From Candidatus Aminicenantota bacterium (GTDB lineage: Bacteria > Acidobacteriota > Aminicenantia > Aminicenantales > Aminicenantaceae): a stretch of DNA of 8,192 nt. Where the stretch lies: positions 1 through 8,192 of the forward strand of contig JAFGNQ010000453.1 of NCBI GenBank assembly GCA_016926925.1, written 5' to 3'. Below the pieces are notes generated by a model, which made no database searches, had not been told where the DNA came from, and saw only the letters and a program-made list of their open reading frames with translations. Both the position numbers and the translations under genes were made by a program. Position 1 is the first letter of the stretch; each line of letters starts with the position of its first letter. Shown piece after piece: positions 5,320-8,192 of this stretch.

Positions 5320-7305
5320 CTAAGAAGGAAGTTTTCCGGTCGGGCCTTTAAAGCTCTTGGGCTCTTCCGGAAGGGATTTGATTCTTTGTTTGTGGTCGAG
5401 ACTTTTTATTTTTTCTTGCCTTTCCTCTATCTCTTTCTGCGCTTGTTCCATGGTGGCTATACTGTGCGCCTTATAGGCTCGTTTTATGAAATATTGCTCT
5501 GAATGCTTTCCGGCTCGTGGGTCGTGAACGAATGGGACTTTAATATTCCGGACATCCTGCTCTGAAATTTTTACGACCGCGCTCCGAGTTTCTTGCCCTT
5601 TCACCACGGCGGCGGCTATGTATATCTGCTCCTCGATGTTTCGGAACTGCACCGATGAAACCTGTTTCCTTTCAAGATATTCATACCACGGGACGACTGA
5701 CTCGCTTTGTCCTTCTGCAGTGCTTTCGCTTTTCGTCACACTTGATCCTGCCGTCTCAGTTTCGCTGTAACCGGAGCTACTGCTTTCGGAAGAACTTTCG
5801 CTATGAGACCAGCTTGACCCGGAGCTTATAGAATGACTGGATCCGGAACTGTCATTTCTGGATGATCCTTCGGATATTGACGCCCCGCCGTCCGCGCCTG
5901 GCATGTAGTTTATTGATGAGCTGGATCCATTTGAGCTTCCGGAAGAAAATCCTGCCGTGCTACCCGCAGAACCTCCAACCGTGCTTCCTGATCCCCTGGT
6001 GCTGGTGTGAGATGAAGAGCGGCCAACGGAACGGCTGACGGAGTTGCTGACAGAGCTTCCCTCTCCTCTGGTGACGCTGTGACCCTTGATAATTCTCGTC
6101 ACTTCATGCGGCTCAAAATATACACTCTCCAACATTAACTTGATTTGATCCGGATTAAACTTGCAGAAAAATAAATCTTCGGCGATTTCTTTTACCTCGC
6201 TAGCTCCTCCACCTCCGAATACAACCTTCACTTTCGCGCTTGATTTGATCGAGTTTAGAACTTTCTCGCTCTCCTCTCTGACCTGGGCAAGTGTCTGGTG
6301 GGCCAGGATTAGGTGGAGTCTGTATTTTCTCGTCTCATCCAGTATTTTCCCAATGTCCTCGGTTACGAACCGGGCAAATTCATCTATGTAGAGGTAAAAA
6401 GGTCTTCGATCTTCCTCGGGAATAGATTCTCGGCTTCGCGCGGCTGCTAAGAATTCGTTTACAAGCAATATTCCAATAAGGTCGGCCTGAACTCCTGAGA
6501 TAGTGTTTTGCTCTGCTAAGTTGACCAAAAGAATCTTTCCTTCGTCCATTATCTGTTTGATGTTTAACGTGTTTTTTTGTTGTCCAAATATCGTCCGCAT
6601 TATCTGACTGTTTATAAAAGAGTCTATTCTATTATTCGCGCTTTCTAATTGTTCCGAAATCGCCTTGTCGGTCAATCCCTTCATATTTTCGAGCCAAAGA
6701 AATTCATCGCGGACTACTTCGTCTTTGATTTGCAGGGCAAGCTGTTTTCTAAGTTCGCTTTTCGTCATTGGAGTGAAAAATCTTGCTTCGGCAAAAGTAT
6801 AATCAAGTTCGACTAGAGCCGCAAAAATTCTATTTAGCCAACGACTTAGTCTAGGCATATCAAGGGCCGAGTCTTGTTTCCATGCCCTTAGACAGGCTTC
6901 AACCAGCCTGCCGACCTGGTAAGCCCTTTCCTTTGCTGGTCTTCGGACTGGGTTGAATCCGACGCAATACTCCAGATCAGCCGGATTAAAAGGAATTACC
7001 CTGTCATAAAGTTTATGATCGGCGCAAAATCGAATGATCGATTTATAAAGGTCGCCGTGCGGATCTATAACACAAATCCCATGCCCTCTTTTTATATCCT
7101 CTCGTATCAAATATTCGAGGAATTTGCTTTTCCCTGATCCGGTCGATCCGATTACGTGCATGTGCGTTTTCCGCACGTCCTCTGGTAAGTAAACCGGGTC
7201 TCGCTTTTTTACTTCCATTCCTAAGAAGATATCGTTTTTTTTCAGGCGGGTTTCCTGGGCGTAAGCCTCTAAGTATGCGTTCCAGCCTCTTTTTACGAGG
7301 GTCAT
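5320..7305 (-). CDS. VirD4/TraG-like type IV coupling ATPase with Ser-rich insert
   Basis: The product is 661 residues. Residues 50-60 hold Walker A (GSTGSGKSK), 79-86 hold VIDPHGDL, 304-309 hold Walker B (LYIDEF), and AHQTLAQ (335-341) supplies the sensor Gln. This is the HerA/FtsK-type hexameric pump fold with a TraM-recognition-like C-terminal half, as in type IV coupling proteins that feed DNA to a transfer channel. The N-terminus lacks the two membrane helices of classical VirD4, so it is probably soluble or recruited by a partner. Residues 410-537 are a Ser/Gly-rich low-complexity insert, followed by a folded-looking segment (YEYLERKQVSSVQFRNIEEQ) and a charged helical tail. ATG 7305 overlaps the preceding gene's TGA by four bases (ATGA), and GAGGGGA lies nine bases upstream, so translation is coupled. 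The replication-relaxation gene follows. ATPase identity is firm; a transfer role is inferred from family and context. Confidence 0.92.
   Translation of the reverse strand: MTLVKRGWNAYLEAYAQETRLKKNDIFLGMEVKKRDPVYLPEDVRKTHMHVIGSTGSGKSKFLEYLIREDIKRGHGICVIDPHGDLYKSIIRFCADHKLYDRVIPFNPADLEYCVGFNPVRRPAKERAYQVGRLVEACLRAWKQDSALDMPRLSRWLNRIFAALVELDYTFAEARFFTPMTKSELRKQLALQIKDEVVRDEFLWLENMKGLTDKAISEQLESANNRIDSFINSQIMRTIFGQQKNTLNIKQIMDEGKILLVNLAEQNTISGVQADLIGILLVNEFLAAARSRESIPEEDRRPFYLYIDEFARFVTEDIGKILDETRKYRLHLILAHQTLAQVREESEKVLNSIKSSAKVKVVFGGGGASEVKEIAEDLFFCKFNPDQIKLMLESVYFEPHEVTRIIKGHSVTRGEGSSVSNSVSRSVGRSSSHTSTRGSGSTVGGSAGSTAGFSSGSSNGSSSSINYMPGADGGASISEGSSRNDSSGSSHSISSGSSWSHSESSSESSSSGYSETETAGSSVTKSESTAEGQSESVVPWYEYLERKQVSSVQFRNIEEQIYIAAAVVKGQETRSAVVKISEQDVRNIKVPFVHDPRAGKHSEQYFIKRAYKAHSIATMEQAQKEIEERQEKIKSLDHKQRIKSLPEEPKSFKGPTGKLPS
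5695..6078 (-). other. Coding low-complexity tract: Ser/Gly-rich insert in the coupling ATPase
   Basis: Codes for residues 410-537 of the ATPase. By hand count 52 of 128 residues are Ser, with Gly, Thr, Glu and Asn making up much of the rest. Short motifs such as SGSS, SSES and SVSRS recur without a fixed period. The first part contains Arg/His, the last part Glu, so charge shifts along it. Frame is kept throughout, with no stop. It is most likely a disordered linker or a multivalent contact surface. Confidence 0.85.
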
Positions 7306-7925
7306 GCTTTATATTTCCCCTCTTCCTTGTCGATTTTTTGTAGCTCTGTTTCTTTCCAATCCTCCAGCTCGCAAAATTGCCTTTCCTTTTCATCCGGATC
7401 TTGAATCTTTTCTATTGCCTTCTTTTTCCTTTCGTATCGCTGAAAAATATCAAGTTTTTGTCTCTCTAATTCGTTAAGGGTTCCTGCCTTTGCTTTTTGC
7501 CCGGATTCACGTCCTTTTTCTCTCCACTGATTTTCATGACCTGCCCACATTTCACTAATTTCGACTTCTTCTTCAGCTATTTCTCTTTTGGTGGCTAAAT
7601 CCTCCATCGTCTTTTTGAACTGTTTCTCCTCCAAGGTCTCGCCGCGATCGCTTTTGACCATGCGGCTGTCATCATAAATGTCTTTAGCCTTTTTTATGAT
7701 CTCGTGCCAGGCTTGCCAGTAGAAGAATTCTTTTTTTCGATAGACAATGCGACCAACAGCCTTGAATTTGAAGCTGTTCACGTATTCCCATTTTCTCTTG
7801 ACCGTCTCTTGGTTTTCCGGGTCCAGGATCTCGGTTAGATTTGCCCTAAGAAATATTGTCTGCTCTTCGCCTGCTTTGGCGTTGTATCTCTCAACGAAAC
7901 TTCGGTCTTCTTCACACAGCGACAC
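7302..7925 (-). CDS. Charged coiled-coil-like protein of unknown function
   Basis: Not recognised. The product is 207 residues. Residues 1-90 look globular, with predicted strands (EQTIFLRANLTEIL, FKFKAVGRIVYRKKEFFYW) and a helix WHEIIKKAKDIYDD. Residues 98-200 are very rich in Glu, Lys, Arg and Gln (KQFKKTMEDLATKREIAEEE, then LNELERQKLDIFQRYERKKK), as expected of a long helix or coiled coil. No signal peptide or membrane helix is present, so it is probably cytoplasmic. The GTG start at 7925 is supported by GAGGAG six to seven bases upstream, which overlaps the previous gene's stop. Its TGA overlaps the ATG of the coupling ATPase, so the two products are likely made together and may interact; an adaptor or recruitment factor for the pump is one possibility. 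No transfer-protein motif was identified to back that. Confidence 0.78.
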   Translation of the reverse strand: MSLCEEDRSFVERYNAKAGEEQTIFLRANLTEILDPENQETVKRKWEYVNSFKFKAVGRIVYRKKEFFYWQAWHEIIKKAKDIYDDSRMVKSDRGETLEEKQFKKTMEDLATKREIAEEEVEISEMWAGHENQWREKGRESGQKAKAGTLNELERQKLDIFQRYERKKKAIEKIQDPDEKERQFCELEDWKETELQKIDKEEGKYKA

Positions 7926-7930
7926 GGTTT

Positions 7931-7937
7931 TCTCCTC
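7931..7937 (-). promoter_or_regulatory. Ribosome binding site supporting a GTG start
   Basis: GAGGAGA on the minus strand ends just before AAACC-GTG at 7925. It lies directly next to the stop of the upstream beta-barrel gene (7938-7940), so that gene and the coiled-coil gene share a transcript. It justifies using GTG rather than a later ATG. Confidence 0.75.
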
Positions 7938-8192
7938 TCAAAAAGTCATCCCAAGTCCCACAAAAGCCCCATAGTTCTCGAATTTTTTGAAGCTGTAAGG
8001 AAATTCACCGGCCGAAGTTGACATGGTGAAGTTTTGATATCTGGCTCCGAATACAATTCCCAGGTGATTTGAAGGGAATTTGTATTGGAAACCTGTTTCC
8101 GCATTAAATCCGTTCATGGTTGTTACGTCGTCAGCGTATCTGTCAAAGTCTGTCTGATCCGAATCTTCGTTCTTTCCCCCGATATCTATTCC
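7938..8192 (-). CDS. Outer-membrane beta-barrel protein, C-terminal part only
   Basis: The last 84 residues of a protein whose start lies beyond the right edge. The visible chain alternates polar and hydrophobic residues in strand-like blocks: FNAETGFQYKF, NHLGIVFGARYQNFTMS, FENYGAFVGLGMTF. Each strand pair is joined by a turn or a polar loop such as KNEDSDQTDFDRYADD. It ends in Phe with aromatic and hydrophobic residues at alternating positions, the C-terminal signature recognised by the BAM machinery of diderm bacteria. A porin-like or OmpA-like barrel is likely, but the substrate cannot be told. The stop lies 12 bases before the next gene, so it appears to be the upstream member of the transfer operon. 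It could be an element-borne surface protein (entry exclusion, adhesion, secretion pore) or host cargo. Confidence 0.72.
   Translation of the reverse strand, partial: GIDIGGKNEDSDQTDFDRYADDVTTMNGFNAETGFQYKFPSNHLGIVFGARYQNFTMSTSAGEFPYSFKKFENYGAFVGLGMTF

Noticed and set aside
5695..6078. Frameshift or assembly error producing the Ser-rich stretch
   Set aside because: The frame continues into a structured C-terminal segment with no stop, and Ser is encoded by mixed codons of both classes rather than by one repeated unit.
7043..7393. Minus-strand open frame of 116 codons in another phase
   Set aside because: It overlaps the well-supported ATPase N-terminus (Walker A) and the end of the 207-residue gene; its Arg/Lys-rich composition is a frame-shift artefact.

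Overview
The window carries a single, almost gapless run of genes, all read from the minus strand (right to left in window coordinates). The right-hand end is the C-terminal strand region of an outer-membrane beta-barrel protein ending in Phe, so the host is very probably a diderm (Gram-negative) bacterium. Shine-Dalgarno sites of the AGGAGG type precede several genes. Nothing here fixes the phylum. There are no rRNA or tRNA genes and no CRISPR array. The gene content is that of a mobile or accessory element such as a plasmid, an integrative element or a genomic island.

Layout in order of transcription. (1) 8192-7938: end of a beta-barrel protein. (2) 7925-7302: an unrecognised charged, coiled-coil-like protein. 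(3) 7305-5320: a VirD4/TraG-like (HerA-FtsK type) coupling ATPase with an unusual Ser-rich insert of about 128 residues. (4) 5301-4357: a replication-relaxation family protein, with a winged helix followed by a PD...ExD-like core. (5) 4345-4100: a DUF2188 protein. (6) 4089-3517: a SLATT-like two-helix membrane protein ending in an exact CxxCx(11)CxxC motif. (7, 8) Two tiny unrecognised proteins, the first ending in CPCCGR. (9) After a 175-base gap with an inverted repeat and an imperfect direct repeat, 2903-2304: a small serine recombinase (resolvase/invertase type). (10) 2280 to beyond base 1: a nuclease-like plus SF2 helicase plus homing-endonuclease-repeat fusion, cut by the window edge.

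Genes 1 to 8 are spaced by 4-base overlaps to about 20 bases, and several ribosome sites sit on the previous stop codon, so they look like one transcript. The inferred theme is DNA mobilisation: the coupling ATPase and the replication-relaxation protein are the core, and the SLATT and DUF2188 proteins are accessory genes typical of mobile elements. The recombinase and the helicase-nuclease form a second block that supplies recombination and probably defence or competition with other DNA. No canonical HUH relaxase, no other type IV secretion gene and no replication initiator is visible, so the element type is inferred rather than shown.
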